64,000 nt of DNA, from the NCBI GenBank assembly GCA_000277545.1, contig AKXM01000004.1:310001-374000 (forward strand), given 5' to 3'. Origin of the DNA: Enterobacter sp. Ag1. Lineage in GTDB: Bacteria > Pseudomonadota > Gammaproteobacteria > Enterobacterales > Enterobacteriaceae. Position 1 is the stretch's first letter. Every line of letters begins with the position of its first letter. Positions 48,864 to 58,335 of this stretch are shown here, piece after piece. The notes under the pieces were generated by a model. It was not told the origin of the DNA. It was given only the letters and a program-made list of their open reading frames with translations, and did not search any database. Both the position numbers and the translations under genes were made by a program.

Positions 48864-49417
48864 TGTAGTAATCTCAAACTTATTATTGGGGGGTGACGTT
48901 TGAGCTAATAATAGAGCGTTATATTAGGTTCTGCAATAGCCGTGAATGTAAGTAATTCAAAATTTGCTGATATATAAGTGGCAGTTTAAATACTGTTAAC
49001 TTAATTCCTGGCCGCTAAACCACGTGAAATGGCACTTCAAGACTCAATTTTTAGACAACAACCCTGCCATCAAAAGGGTTTGTCATGATGAGGGAAAGAT
49101 AAAAATTTCGCATTAATCATCAAATATCAAGCGCGGGTATTTAGGCATAGGATGGATAGCGGTCGTTTACAATTTATAATAATTGAGCAGGTGAAGCATT
49201 TCATTAGAGGCGATATCCCGTCTGGATCGGCGATCCGTCATAGCCGTTTCATGTATCCGGCATACCGCTATTACTCAATGTATAAGCGTGATTTATTAAT
49301 ATATCGGATACAATTAACCTTGATGTTTAGCGAGGTAATCCGCCATCCACCGCACGTTACAGTGTGGTACAATCCGCCGAAACATAATTTACACTTTTGA
49401 TTCAGGCAACGGGTGCA
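48864..49417. promoter_or_regulatory. hns-tdk divergent non-coding region
   Basis: 554 AT-rich bases. Holds the hns promoter and leader on one side and, near tdk, a TACAAT -10 box at 49368-49373. An 82-codon frame (49152-49400) has no ribosome binding site or family features and is not called. Confidence 0.5.
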
Positions 49418-50023
49418 ATGGCTCAACTCTATTTTTACTACTCAGCAATGAATGCGGGAAAATCGACGGCGCTACTTCAGTCATCCTGGAATTACCAGGA
49501 AAGAGGGATGCGTACGCTGGTCTACACCGCCGAAATTGATAATCGCTTTGGTGTGGGTAAGGTCAGTTCGCGTATTGGTCTGTCTTCCCCGGCCCGGCTT
49601 TATAATCCGACAACGGACCTGCTGGCCGACATCCGCGCCGAACAGAAATCTGCCCCGATACACTGCGTTCTGGTGGACGAGAGCCAATTTTTATCTAAAG
49701 AGCAGGTTTATGCTTTATCTGATGTTGTCGATGAGCTGGATATTCCTGTTTTATGCTACGGGCTGCGAACGGATTTTCGCGGGGAGTTATTCAGCGGAAG
49801 TCAGTACCTGTTGGCGCTGTCAGACAAATTGGTTGAGCTGAAAACGATTTGTTTCTGTGGCCGTAAAGCCAGTATGGTACTGCGTCTCGATCAGGAAGGT
49901 CGGCCTTATAATGAGGGTGAACAGGTGGTGATAGGCGGGAATGAGCGCTATGTTTCGGTCTGCCGTAAGCATTACAAAGAAGCCTTGCTTAAAGGCTCTC
50001 TACAGGCCATTCAGGGCAACTGA
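49418..50023 (+). CDS. tdk: thymidine kinase
   Basis: Salvages thymidine and deoxyuridine with ATP. The start at 49418 gives 201 residues and [21 protein letters not shown], with the P-loop at residues 11-17. The Mg-binding DESQF and the lasso/zinc cysteines (CFCGRKA, CRKHY) are present. Seven more in-frame codons upstream are not conserved. Converges on adhE with a shared terminator. Confidence 0.97.
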   Translation: MAQLYFYYSAMNAGKSTALLQSSWNYQERGMRTLVYTAEIDNRFGVGKVSSRIGLSSPARLYNPTTDLLADIRAEQKSAPIHCVLVDESQFLSKEQVYALSDVVDELDIPVLCYGLRTDFRGELFSGSQYLLALSDKLVELKTICFCGRKASMVLRLDQEGRPYNEGEQVVIGGNERYVSVCRKHYKEALLKGSLQAIQGN

Positions 50024-50098
50024 TTCACCGACCATAACTTCCTGTAACGTTTCTACATTAAACATGCTGTGCAGGCCTGAGTGACGTATTCAGACATA

Positions 50099-50126
50099 AA
50101 AAAACCCGCCAAAAGGCGGGTTTTGC
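50099..50126. terminator. bidirectional terminator between tdk and adhE
   Basis: AAAACCCGCC / GGCGGGTTTT stem with an AAAA loop, A run before and T run after. Confidence 0.92.
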
Positions 50127-50143
50127 ATTTTAAGGGCTACCGA

Positions 50144-52816
50144 TTAAGCCGTTTTCTTGGCTTTTTTGTCAGCTTTTGCCGCTGGTGCCGCTTCTTTAGC
50201 CGCAGCACCTTCAACAAACGGACGGCCGTAGTAGGTATCCAGCAGAATCTGTTTCAGTTCAGAAATCAGCGGATAGCGTGGGTTAGCGCCGGTGCACTGG
50301 TCATCAAAGGCATCTTCGGACAGTTTATCCACGTGGGCCAGGAAGTCTGCTTCCTGCACGCCTGCTTCGCGGATGGACTTAGGAATACCCAGTTCAGCTT
50401 TGATTGATTCCAGCCATGCCAGCAGTTTCTCAATCTTAGCCGCGGTACGGTCGCCCGCTGCGGTCAGACCCAGGTGGTCGGCGATTTCAGCGTAGCGGCG
50501 ACGAGCCTGTGGGCGGTCGTACTGGCTGAAAGCCGTCTGCTTGGTTGGGTTGTCGTTCGCGTTATAGCGAATAACGTTGGAGATAAGCAGGGCGTTCGCC
50601 AGACCGTGAGGAATGTGGAACTGAGAACCCAGTTTGTGAGCCATGGAGTGGCACACGCCCAGGAAGGCGTTAGCAAACGCGATACCGGCGATAGTCGCTG
50701 CGTTGTGAACACGTTCACGTGCAACCGGATTTTTAGACCCTTCATTATAGGAAGCTGGCAGGTTTTCTTTCAGCAGTTTGAGTGCCTGCAGAGCCTGGCC
50801 GTCAGAGAATTCGCTTGCCAGGACGGAAACGTAAGCTTCTAGCGCGTGGGTCACGGCATCCAGACCACCAAAGGCGCAGAGCGACTTAGGCATATCCATC
50901 ACCAGGTTAGCATCAACAATTGCCATGTCCGGGGTCAGCGCGTAGTCAGCCAGCGGGTATTTCTGGCCGGTTGCATCGTCGGTAACAACCGCAAACGGTG
51001 TAACTTCAGAACCGGTACCGGACGTGGTAGTGACCGCAATCATCTTCGCTTTCACGCCCATTTTCGGGAACTTGTAGATACGTTTACGGATATCCATAAA
51101 GCGCAGCGCCAGTTCTTCGAAGTGGGTTTCTGGGTGTTCGTACATGACCCACATGATTTTGGCTGCATCCATTGGGGAGCCGCCGCCCAGCGCAATGATC
51201 ACGTCTGGTTTGAAGGAGTTTGCCAGTTCAGCACCCTTGCGAACAACGGTTAGCGTAGGGTCAGCTTCAACTTCGAAGAAGACTTCGGTTTCTACGCCAG
51301 CGGCTTTCAGCACGGAGGTGATCTGATCGGCATAGCCATTATTGAACAGGAAACGGTCGGTCACAATCAGCGCACGTTTGTGGCCATCAGTAATCACTTC
51401 ATCCAGCGCAATTGGCAGAGAGCCACGGCGGAAGTAGATAGATTTCGGAAGTTTATGCCACAGCATGTTCTCAGCTCGCTTAGCAACGGTTTTCTTGTTG
51501 ATCAGGTGCTTAGGACCCACGTTTTCGGAGATGGAGTTACCGCCCCATGAACCACAACCCAGCGTCAGAGACGGCGCAAGTTTGAAGTTATACAGGTCAC
51601 CGATACCCCCCTGAGAAGCCGGAGTGTTAATCAGGATACGTGCGGTCTTCATTTTATCGCCGAAGAACTTAACGCGCGCAGGCTGGTTGTCCTGGTCGGT
51701 ATAAAGGCAAGAGGTATGGCCGATACCGCCCATCTCAACCAGTTTCTCCGCTTTTACTACCGCGTCTTCAAAGTTTTTAGCGCGATACATGGCAAGAGTA
51801 GGGGACAGTTTTTCATGAGCAAACGGCTCGGACTCATCGACTGCAGACACTTCACCGATCAGGATTTTGGTGTCTGCTGGTACGGTGAAGCCTGCAAGTT
51901 CTGCAATTTTGGCTGCCGGCTGGCCCACAATCGCGGCGTTAAGCGCGCCATTCTTCAGGATGATGTCCTGAACGGCTTTCAGCTCTTTGCCCTGCAGCAG
52001 GTAACCGCCGTGGCTGGCGAAACGTTCGCGAACGGCGTTGTATACAGAATCAACAACGATGACGGACTGTTCAGACGCACAGATAACGCCGTTGTCGAAG
52101 GTTTTTGACATCAAAATAGACGCGACAGCACGTTTAACGTCGGCAGTTTCGTCTACCACTACAGGTGTGTTACCTGCGCCTACGCCGATAGCCGGTTTAC
52201 CGGAGCTGTAAGCCGCTTTAACCATGCCAGGGCCACCGGTCGCCAGAATCATGTTGATGTCCGGGTGGTGCATCAGGGCGTTAGACAGCTCGACGGAAGG
52301 TTGATCAATCCAGCCGATCAGATCTTTTGGTGCGCCCGCCGCGATTGCAGCCTGCAGAACAATGTCTGCTGCTTTGTTGGTTGCATCTTTAGCGCGTGGG
52401 TGCGGGGAGAAGATGATCGCGTTACGGGTTTTCAGGCTGATCAGCGATTTGAAAATGGCGGTTGAAGTTGGGTTAGTGGTTGGCACGATACCGCAGATGA
52501 TACCGACAGGTTCGGCAATCGTGATGGTACCGAAGGTGTCGTCTTCAGACAGCACACCGCAGGTTTTCTCATCTTTATAAGCGTTATAGATATATTCAGA
52601 AGCGAAGTGGTTTTTAATCACTTTATCTTCGACGATACCCATACCGGATTCAGCGACGGCTAATTTAGCCAGGGGGATTCGAGCGTCGGCAGCGGCCAGG
52701 GCGGCAGCACGGAAAATCTTATCGACTTGCTCTTGAGTAAAGTTGGCATATTCACGCTGGGCTTTCTTTACGCGCTCTACGAGGGCGTTCAGTTCCGCGA
52801 CATTAGTTACAGCCAT
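50144..52816 (-). CDS. adhE: bifunctional acetaldehyde-CoA/alcohol dehydrogenase
   Basis: Reduces acetyl-CoA to ethanol in two NADH steps during fermentation and assembles into spirosomes. The 890 residues (E. coli 891) comprise an aldehyde dehydrogenase half with the catalytic Cys in VICASEQSV (near 246) and a linker. The iron alcohol dehydrogenase half follows, with LGGGSPMDAAK, FGGLDAVTHALEAY and the iron-binding GVCHSMAHKLGSQFHIPHG. AGGAG precedes the ATG. A Lys/Ala-rich tail (AAKEAAPAAKADKKAKKTA) ends the protein, as in E. coli. Confidence 0.98.
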   Translation of the reverse strand: MAVTNVAELNALVERVKKAQREYANFTQEQVDKIFRAAALAAADARIPLAKLAVAESGMGIVEDKVIKNHFASEYIYNAYKDEKTCGVLSEDDTFGTITIAEPVGIICGIVPTTNPTSTAIFKSLISLKTRNAIIFSPHPRAKDATNKAADIVLQAAIAAGAPKDLIGWIDQPSVELSNALMHHPDINMILATGGPGMVKAAYSSGKPAIGVGAGNTPVVVDETADVKRAVASILMSKTFDNGVICASEQSVIVVDSVYNAVRERFASHGGYLLQGKELKAVQDIILKNGALNAAIVGQPAAKIAELAGFTVPADTKILIGEVSAVDESEPFAHEKLSPTLAMYRAKNFEDAVVKAEKLVEMGGIGHTSCLYTDQDNQPARVKFFGDKMKTARILINTPASQGGIGDLYNFKLAPSLTLGCGSWGGNSISENVGPKHLINKKTVAKRAENMLWHKLPKSIYFRRGSLPIALDEVITDGHKRALIVTDRFLFNNGYADQITSVLKAAGVETEVFFEVEADPTLTVVRKGAELANSFKPDVIIALGGGSPMDAAKIMWVMYEHPETHFEELALRFMDIRKRIYKFPKMGVKAKMIAVTTTSGTGSEVTPFAVVTDDATGQKYPLADYALTPDMAIVDANLVMDMPKSLCAFGGLDAVTHALEAYVSVLASEFSDGQALQALKLLKENLPASYNEGSKNPVARERVHNAATIAGIAFANAFLGVCHSMAHKLGSQFHIPHGLANALLISNVIRYNANDNPTKQTAFSQYDRPQARRRYAEIADHLGLTAAGDRTAAKIEKLLAWLESIKAELGIPKSIREAGVQEADFLAHVDKLSEDAFDDQCTGANPRYPLISELKQILLDTYYGRPFVEGAAAKEAAPAAKADKKAKKTA

Positions 52817-53292
52817 AATGCTCTCCTGATAATGTTAAACTCTTTTAGTAAATAAGCTGCGCGAGTCGACAGTATAGTCAGCAGCCACCGAATGCGTGTT
52901 TAAGACAAAAAACTGTCATAAAAATGACCTGGATTCATGCGCTGATTTACTAAAAGAGCCTCATCTGAATAAGCCGTGTTAGTGGAGAAACCTGCTTTTC
53001 AGATGTGTCCAAGAGTACTCACTTCTGAGTAGGTTTTTCGTGATCTAAATCACAACTAATCGATGCTGACACCATTCAGCAGGCGCTATCCAGGTGATTG
53101 ATAAATCTTTAAAAATTTAGTCACAGCAATGTCAAAACAAAGTATCACAAATTCAACATTCGGGTAACAGTTCGTCATGATGCTAAAATAAGTTGTTGCA
53201 GGCATCGATTAAGCAGGGAAATAGCGTAGCGGCAGGGGTGTTTTTCCATTACATTACGCCTGCTTTTGCTTTGTTCATTTGCGGAGTTTTGT
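52817..53292. promoter_or_regulatory. adhE-ychE divergent non-coding region
   Basis: 476 bases. On the minus strand TATACT (52871-52876) could be the adhE -10 close to the gene; long adhE leaders are known in E. coli. TTAGTCACAGCAATGTC near 53118 and GTATCACAAATTCAA near 53141 resemble catabolite-type sites only weakly. No gene seen. Confidence 0.4.
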
Positions 53293-53940
53293 GTGGCTCA
53301 ATCCTTTTTCGACCTGCCAACCTATATTAAGTTTTTTATCGGGATGTTTGCTCTGGTCAACCCGGTAGGGATCATTCCCGTATTTATTAGTATGACCAGT
53401 TACCAGAGTGCCGCCGCAAGAAATAAAACCAACCTCACGGCCAACCTCTCGGTGGCGATTATTCTCTGGACCTCACTTTTTTTGGGTGACGGTATTCTGC
53501 AAGTTTTTGGTATTTCAATTGATTCATTCCGCATTGCCGGCGGCATTCTTGTGGTGACCATTGCTATGTCAATGATCAGCGGCAAGCTGGGTGAAGATAA
53601 ACAGAATAAGCAAGAGAAATCGGAGAGCGCGATACGCGAAAGCGTGGGGGTTGTTCCCTTGGCATTGCCGTTGATGGCGGGGCCGGGTGCCATCAGTTCA
53701 ACGATTGTCTGGGGAAGTCGCTATCACAGCTGGGGGCACCTGCTGGGATTCTCCCTGGCCATTGCGCTGTTTGCATTTTGCTGTTGGCTGCTGTTCCGCA
53801 TTGCACCGTGGCTGGTGCGCATACTGGGGCAAACCGGGATCAACGTGATTACCCGTATTATGGGCCTGCTTCTGATGTCTCTGGGGATCGAATTTATTGT
53901 CACCGGGGTCAGGGCTATCTTCCCGGGCCTGACAAGTTAA
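53293..53940 (+). CDS. ychE: MarC-family membrane protein YchE
   Basis: Inner-membrane protein of 215 residues with six helices. The GTG at 53293 with GGAG upstream gives M(V)AQSFFDLPTYIKFFIGMFALVNPVG and the E. coli length; nine extra codons upstream are possible but not conserved. Conserved MarC segments: NPVGIIPVFISMT, FRIAGGILVVTIAMSMI, and LPLMAGPGAISSTIV. Function unknown; the family name does not mean multiple antibiotic resistance. Lies between adhE and the opp operon, as in E. coli. Confidence 0.95.
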   Translation: MAQSFFDLPTYIKFFIGMFALVNPVGIIPVFISMTSYQSAAARNKTNLTANLSVAIILWTSLFLGDGILQVFGISIDSFRIAGGILVVTIAMSMISGKLGEDKQNKQEKSESAIRESVGVVPLALPLMAGPGAISSTIVWGSRYHSWGHLLGFSLAIALFAFCCWLLFRIAPWLVRILGQTGINVITRIMGLLLMSLGIEFIVTGVRAIFPGLTS

Positions 53941-53961
53941 TTCCGCTGCCGCTTTCAAATG

Positions 53962-53993
53962 AAAAAGCAGAATCTCTATTCTGCTTTTTTTCT
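53962..53993 (+). terminator. Rho-independent terminator of ychE
   Basis: AAAAGCAGAAT / ATTCTGCTTTT stem with a CTCT loop and T run. Confidence 0.92.
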
Positions 53994-54742
53994 TTCCGTA
54001 GAAGAAAATTTTACCTGCCCGCTATCCTCATTATTGCAAAAGTAAATGCGAATCTTTCATAAGAAAATGCTTTGGAAAACCGTGTATTAGAGGTTGACGT
54101 TGTAACAAGCTGTACAGAAAAGTGGCGATCGAAATGATATTTAGCATCCGTTATGCAATCAGGCTTGCTGCGGGTTTATTGAGATGATATTAGTAATTCA
54201 TGCCTTCCCGCAGAGGAATGTGCTAAAAAATAATCAATTGTTAATTTTTTGTGAGTGATGAAGCAGGCGATAAACCGACCTCCTCTCTAATGCAGTGATA
54301 GTATACTAACCCCATGATAATAAAGATTATGATTGGGTTTTTATAAACATCCTTCCTGCATGACGCTCCCCACAATCTCTCCATAAAAGAGAAATGGTTA
54401 ACAAATTTGCAAATTGTATTGGCGGGTATCTGAAGCTTTTGATACTTTCCGGGCAAAACAATTCGCTGAAAAATGTTTCTTTTCTAGATGAGAATGATTT
54501 CGCAGCGTAATCATGTCCTGCGAACCACTAAATCATGGCCGTCGACCACGCAATCGGCGGTAGAAAGAATCGACGTAATGAGGTCGCCGATCGAGCGGCC
54601 CGAAAATAAAGTCGGTGATAGCGAAGTAGTAAGGAAAGCAGTATCCCGTACGGACGTTTAACGCTCCTGCGCTGTAAGGGACCCCTGAGGGGAAGAGGCC
54701 GACTTTCGGGTCGGTAATTATAATGAGTGGAGTACCAACACA
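53994..54742 (+). promoter_or_regulatory. oppA upstream region with structured leader
   Basis: About 750 bases. The first 500 are AT-rich and hold no gene; TATACT at 54302-54307 is one possible -10. From 54537 the sequence turns GC-rich and folds into several hairpins: the nested 54537-54600 structure, CCCCTGAGGGG near 54681 and CCGAC/GTCGG at 54699-54714. In E. coli and Salmonella the oppA leader is a target of the GcvB small RNA and its translation responds to polyamines; the A/C-rich ACCAACACA just before the ATG suits GcvB pairing. Confidence 0.55.
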
Positions 54743-56374
54743 ATGACAAATATCACTAAAAAAAGCCTGATTGCAGCGGGCATTTTAACTGCGCTGATTG
54801 CTGGCAATGTCGCGATGGCGGCAGATGTTCCGGCGGGTGTGCAATTGGCAGAGAAACAAGATCTGGTTCGTAACAACGGCTCAGAACCTCAATCTCTTGA
54901 TCCGCACAAAATCGAAGGCGTGCCAGAGTCCAATATCAGCCGTGACCTGTTCGAAGGTCTGCTGGTAAGCGATCTGCAGGGCCACCCGTCTCCGGGTGTC
55001 GCAGAGTCCTGGGACAATAAAGATTTTAAAGTCTGGACTTTCCACCTGCGTAAAGACGCGAAATGGTCCAACGGCGAACCTGTCACCGCGCAGGACTTTG
55101 TTTACAGCTGGCAGCGCCTGGCTGACCCGAAAACCGCCTCTCCTTATTCCAGCTACCTGCAATACGGTCACCTGACCAATATCGACGATATCATTGCCGG
55201 TAAAAAGCCGACCAGCGATCTGGGCGTGAAAGCCATCGATGACCACACTCTGGAAGTCACCCTGAGCGAGCCGGTGCCGTACTTCTACAAGCTGCTGGTT
55301 CACCCATCCGTTTCTCCGGTACCGAAAGCGACCGTTGAGAAATTCGGCGACAAGTGGACCCAGCCTGCCAACATCGTGACCAACGGTGCTTACAAATTAA
55401 AAGATTGGGTGGTGAACGAGCGTATCGTTCTGGTGCGTAACACCAACTACTGGAATAACGCGAAAACCGTGATTAACCAGGTGACCTACCTGCCAATCTC
55501 TTCTGAAGTAACAGACGTTAACCGCTACCGCAGCGGTGAAATCGACATGACGTATAACAACCTGCCGATTGAGCTGTTCCAGAAACTGAAAAAAGAAATT
55601 CCAACTGAAGTTCACGCCGATCCGTACCTGTGTACTTATTACTACGAGATCAACAACCAGAAAGCACCATTTACCGATCCTCGCGTTCGTGCGGCGCTGA
55701 AACTGGGCCTGGATCGCGACATCATCGTGAACAAAGTGAAAAACCAGGGCGATCTGCCGGCTTATGGTTATACCCCGCCGTATACCGATGGCGCGAAACT
55801 GACCCCGCCAGAGTGGTTCACCTGGTCTCAGGACAAGCGTAACGAAGAAGCCAAAAAACTGCTGGCTGAAGCAGGTTACACCAAAGACAAGCCGCTGACC
55901 TTCAACCTGCTGTACAACACCTCCGATCTGCACAAGAAGCTGGCTATCGCCGTGGCGTCTATCTGGCAGAAAAACCTGGGCGTGAACGTCAAGCTGGAGA
56001 ACCAGGAGTGGAAAACCTTCCTGGATACCCGTCATCAGGGGACCTTCGACGTGGCGCGTGCGGGCTGGTGTGCGGACTATAACGAACCGACTTCCTTCCT
56101 GAACACCATGCTGTCCGACAGCTCTAACAACACCGCGCACTATAAGAGCCCGGCGTTCGACAAGATTATTGCCGACACCCTGAAAGTGACCGACGAAGCC
56201 CAGCGTACCGCGCTGTATGAGAAAGCTGAGCAGCAGCTTGATAAAGACTCAGCCATCGTCCCGGTTTACTACTACGTTAACGCCCGTCTGGTTAAGCCGT
56301 GGGTGGGTGGTTACACCGGTAAAGACCCGATGGATAATGTCTACGTAAGAGACTTGTACATTATCAAACATTAA
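54743..56374 (+). CDS. oppA: periplasmic oligopeptide-binding protein OppA
   Basis: Binds peptides of two to five residues for the Opp ABC importer. 543 residues, as in E. coli. The signal peptide ends ...GNVAMA before ADVPAGVQ. SBP family 5 features are present (NNGSEPQSLDPHKIEGVPESN, GLLVSDLQGHPSPGVAESW, WSNGEPVTAQDFVYSWQRL). GAGTGGAG precedes the ATG. First and probably most abundant product of the operon; a 108-base gap follows before oppB. Confidence 0.98.
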   Translation: MTNITKKSLIAAGILTALIAGNVAMAADVPAGVQLAEKQDLVRNNGSEPQSLDPHKIEGVPESNISRDLFEGLLVSDLQGHPSPGVAESWDNKDFKVWTFHLRKDAKWSNGEPVTAQDFVYSWQRLADPKTASPYSSYLQYGHLTNIDDIIAGKKPTSDLGVKAIDDHTLEVTLSEPVPYFYKLLVHPSVSPVPKATVEKFGDKWTQPANIVTNGAYKLKDWVVNERIVLVRNTNYWNNAKTVINQVTYLPISSEVTDVNRYRSGEIDMTYNNLPIELFQKLKKEIPTEVHADPYLCTYYYEINNQKAPFTDPRVRAALKLGLDRDIIVNKVKNQGDLPAYGYTPPYTDGAKLTPPEWFTWSQDKRNEEAKKLLAEAGYTKDKPLTFNLLYNTSDLHKKLAIAVASIWQKNLGVNVKLENQEWKTFLDTRHQGTFDVARAGWCADYNEPTSFLNTMLSDSSNNTAHYKSPAFDKIIADTLKVTDEAQRTALYEKAEQQLDKDSAIVPVYYYVNARLVKPWVGGYTGKDPMDNVYVRDLYIIKH

Positions 56375-56482
56375 TGGCAATTCGTGGGGCAGGACCCACT
56401 GGTTTCGGCCGGTGGATAGATTCTGCCCCATCGTGTCTTATTTACATCGCACTGCAAAGGCACAGGCCAGAAGGTACGGGCA

Positions 56483-57403
56483 ATGTTGAAATTTATTCTA
56501 CGTCGTTGTCTGGAAGCAATTCCGACACTCTTTATTCTTATCACTATTTCCTTCTTTATGATGCGTCTCGCACCGGGGAGTCCTTTTACCGGCGAACGTA
56601 CGCTGCCGCCAGAAGTCATGGCGAACATCGAAGCGAAGTATCACCTTAACGATCCGATCACCACGCAGTATTTCAGCTATTTAAAACAGCTGGCGCATGG
56701 GGATTTTGGGCCGTCGTTTAAATACAAAGACTATTCGGTCAATGACCTGGTGGCCTCCAGCTTCCCGGTATCCGCAAAATTAGGTGCAGCGGCTTTCATC
56801 TTTGCCATTGTGCTGGGTGTGACGGCGGGCGTGGTTGCGGCGCTGAATCAAAACACCAAATGGGATTACACGGTAATGGGCTTTGCCATGACGGGGGTGG
56901 TTATCCCCAGCTTCGTGGTGGCGCCGTTGCTGGTACTGATCTTCGCTATCACCCTTAAATGGCTGCCCGGTGGCGGCTGGAACGGGGGGGCGCCGAAGTA
57001 CATGATACTGCCGATGATAGCCCTGTCTTTGGCGTACATCGCGAGCATCGCGCGTATTACCCGCGGCTCAATGATTGAAGTCCTGCACTCTAACTTTATC
57101 CGCACCGCACGTGCCAAAGGCCTGCCGATGCGTCGTATCGTGCTGCGCCATGCCCTGAAGCCTGCGCTGCTGCCGGTCCTGTCATACCTCGGACCAGCGT
57201 TTGTGGGCATCATCACGGGCTCCATGGTGATTGAAACAATTTATGGCCTGCCGGGCATCGGTCAGCTGTTTGTTAACGGGGCGCTGAACCGTGACTACTC
57301 ACTGGTTCTCAGCCTGACCATTTTGGTCGGCGCGCTGACGATTCTGTTCAACGCGGTAGTTGACGTGCTGTATGCCGTTATCGACCCGAAAATCCGTTAC
57401 TAA
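56483..57403 (+). CDS. oppB: oligopeptide ABC transporter permease OppB
   Basis: Inner-membrane permease of 306 residues with six helices. The N-terminal MLKFILRRCLEAIPTLFILITISFFMMRL is typical of the DppB/OppB group. The cytoplasmic EAA loop that docks on the ATPases reads EVLHSNFIRTARAKGLPMRRI (about 197-217). GGTACGGG lies upstream of the start. Pairs with OppC. Confidence 0.98.
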   Translation: MLKFILRRCLEAIPTLFILITISFFMMRLAPGSPFTGERTLPPEVMANIEAKYHLNDPITTQYFSYLKQLAHGDFGPSFKYKDYSVNDLVASSFPVSAKLGAAAFIFAIVLGVTAGVVAALNQNTKWDYTVMGFAMTGVVIPSFVVAPLLVLIFAITLKWLPGGGWNGGAPKYMILPMIALSLAYIASIARITRGSMIEVLHSNFIRTARAKGLPMRRIVLRHALKPALLPVLSYLGPAFVGIITGSMVIETIYGLPGIGQLFVNGALNRDYSLVLSLTILVGALTILFNAVVDVLYAVIDPKIRY

Positions 57404-57418
57404 GCTGGAGTGGCCATA

Positions 57419-58324
57419 ATGTTGACTAAGAAAAACAGCGAGGCGCTGGAAAACTTCAGTGAAAAACTGGAAGTTGAAGGTCGCAGCCTGTGGCAGGATG
57501 CGCGTCGCCGTTTTATCCATAACCGCGCGGCGATCACCAGCCTGTTTGTCCTGGCTCTGATTGCGCTGTTCGTGGCTTTTGCGCCAGTTCTGTCGCAGTT
57601 TACCTACTTTGATACCGACTGGGGCATGATGTCGGCGGCCCCTGATATGGCATCCGGTCACTATTTCGGGACCGATTCGTCAGGTCGCGATCTGCTGGTG
57701 CGTGTTGCCATTGGGGGACGTATCTCCCTTATGGTAGGTATTTCTGCTGCGCTGGTGGCGGTTATTGTCGGGACGCTGTACGGCTGCCTGGCCGGCTATC
57801 TCGGCGGCAAAATCGACTCCGTGATGATGCGTTTGCTGGAGATCCTGAACTCCTTCCCGTTCATGTTCTTCGTGATCCTGCTGGTGACCTTCTTCGGGCA
57901 AAACATCCTGCTGATCTTCGTGGCTATCGGCATGGTGTCCTGGCTGGACATGGCGCGTATCGTGCGCGGCCAGACCCTGAGCCTGAAACGCAAAGAGTTC
58001 ATCGAAGCGGCACACGTAGGCGGTGTTTCGACCATTAACATCGTTCTGCGCCATATAGTGCCGAACGTGTTGGGCGTGGTGGTGGTTTACGCCTCACTGC
58101 TGGTACCTAGCATGATCCTGTTCGAATCTTTCCTGAGTTTCCTGGGCCTAGGCACGCAGGAGCCTCTGAGCAGCTGGGGAGCGCTGTTAAGCGACGGTGC
58201 AAACTCCATGGAGGTATCACCGTGGCTTCTGCTGTTCCCGGCAGGCTTCCTGGTGGTTACGCTGTTCTGTTTTAACTTTATCGGCGATGGCCTGCGTGAT
58301 GCCCTCGACCCGAAAGATCGTTAA
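57419..58324 (+). CDS. oppC: oligopeptide ABC transporter permease OppC
   Basis: Inner-membrane permease of 301 residues (E. coli 302). The ATG at 57419 is preferred over a GTG at 57410 because GGAG lies at the right distance and the start MLTKKNSEALENF matches the family. Six helices; GTDSSGRDLLVRVAIGGRISL and the EAA loop SLKRKEFIEAAHVGGVS are present. Follows oppB by 15 bases. Confidence 0.97.
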   Translation: MLTKKNSEALENFSEKLEVEGRSLWQDARRRFIHNRAAITSLFVLALIALFVAFAPVLSQFTYFDTDWGMMSAAPDMASGHYFGTDSSGRDLLVRVAIGGRISLMVGISAALVAVIVGTLYGCLAGYLGGKIDSVMMRLLEILNSFPFMFFVILLVTFFGQNILLIFVAIGMVSWLDMARIVRGQTLSLKRKEFIEAAHVGGVSTINIVLRHIVPNVLGVVVVYASLLVPSMILFESFLSFLGLGTQEPLSSWGALLSDGANSMEVSPWLLLFPAGFLVVTLFCFNFIGDGLRDALDPKDR

Positions 58325-58335
58325 GGAGTCCCTCC

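Noticed and set aside
49152-49400. 82-codon frame ahead of tdk
   Set aside because: Overlaps the likely tdk promoter, lacks a ribosome binding site and any recognisable feature.
54490-54506. Fur-like GATGAGAATGATTT near oppA
   Set aside because: Matches only half of the Fur consensus, and oppA is not a known Fur target.
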